DNA from: an uncultured Paracoccaceae bacterium
GTDB lineage: Bacteria; Pseudomonadota; Alphaproteobacteria; Rhodobacterales; Rhodobacteraceae
Reading direction: 5' to 3'
Assembly: GCA_937132145.1 (NCBI GenBank)
Contig: CAKZNY010000029.1
Location: forward strand, 1 to 5,266
DNA: 5,266 nucleotides
The notes under the pieces: model-generated
Databases searched by the model: none
What the model was told of the DNA's origin: nothing
Seen by the model: the letters and a program-made list of their open reading frames with translations, nothing else
Program-made: the position numbers and the translations under genes
Shown: one piece after another, positions 5,260 through 5,266 of the stretch
Position numbering within the stretch: the stretch's first letter is position 1
Layout: each line of letters opens with the position of its first letter

Positions 5260-5266
5260 AATAATT

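Overview
The window looks like a chromosomal stretch from an alphaproteobacterium, most likely Rhodobacterales (Roseobacter-type). The reasons are the moderately high GC content, the order hisS-hisZ-hisG, a short-form HisG that depends on HisZ, and a histidyl-tRNA synthetase of the divergent alphaproteobacterial type (about 500 residues, motif-2 sequence [14 protein letters not shown]). The genus cannot be fixed from the sequence alone.

Layout from left to right. Positions 1-77 appear to be the right end of an insertion sequence: the last 19 codons of a probable IS5-family transposase (plus strand), then a terminal repeat ending GGACAGCCCC. Positions 88-4325 hold five tightly packed minus-strand genes. 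In transcription order they are a flavin reductase-like FMN protein (TTG start), a DgkA/UdpK-family lipid kinase, hisS, hisZ and hisG. Three of the four junctions overlap (1 nt, 1 nt and 4 nt). The only gap is 68 nt in front of hisS, so the block is either one operon or two adjoining ones (flavin reductase-dgkA and hisS-hisZ-hisG). Positions 4326-4423 are a divergent intergenic region with weak promoter candidates on both strands. Positions 4424-5259 hold a plus-strand pair, an omega-like glutathione S-transferase and slyX, overlapping by ATGA.

How the genes fit together. HisG and HisZ form the hetero-oligomeric ATP phosphoribosyltransferase that commits ATP and PRPP to histidine synthesis. 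HisS charges tRNA-His with the product. HisZ is a catalytically repurposed paralogue of HisS, so the paralogues sit in tandem. The lipid kinase and flavin reductase have no obvious link to histidine. GST and SlyX form a separate small transcription unit.

Most of the window is ordinary housekeeping DNA and I see no convincing undescribed system. The items most worth a second look are a perfect 17-bp-arm hairpin inside the GST coding sequence (4756-4792), a smaller perfect hairpin inside hisZ (1147-1169), the IS end lying about 10 bp beyond the hisG stop codon, and the divergent HisRS with its implication for tRNA-His identity.
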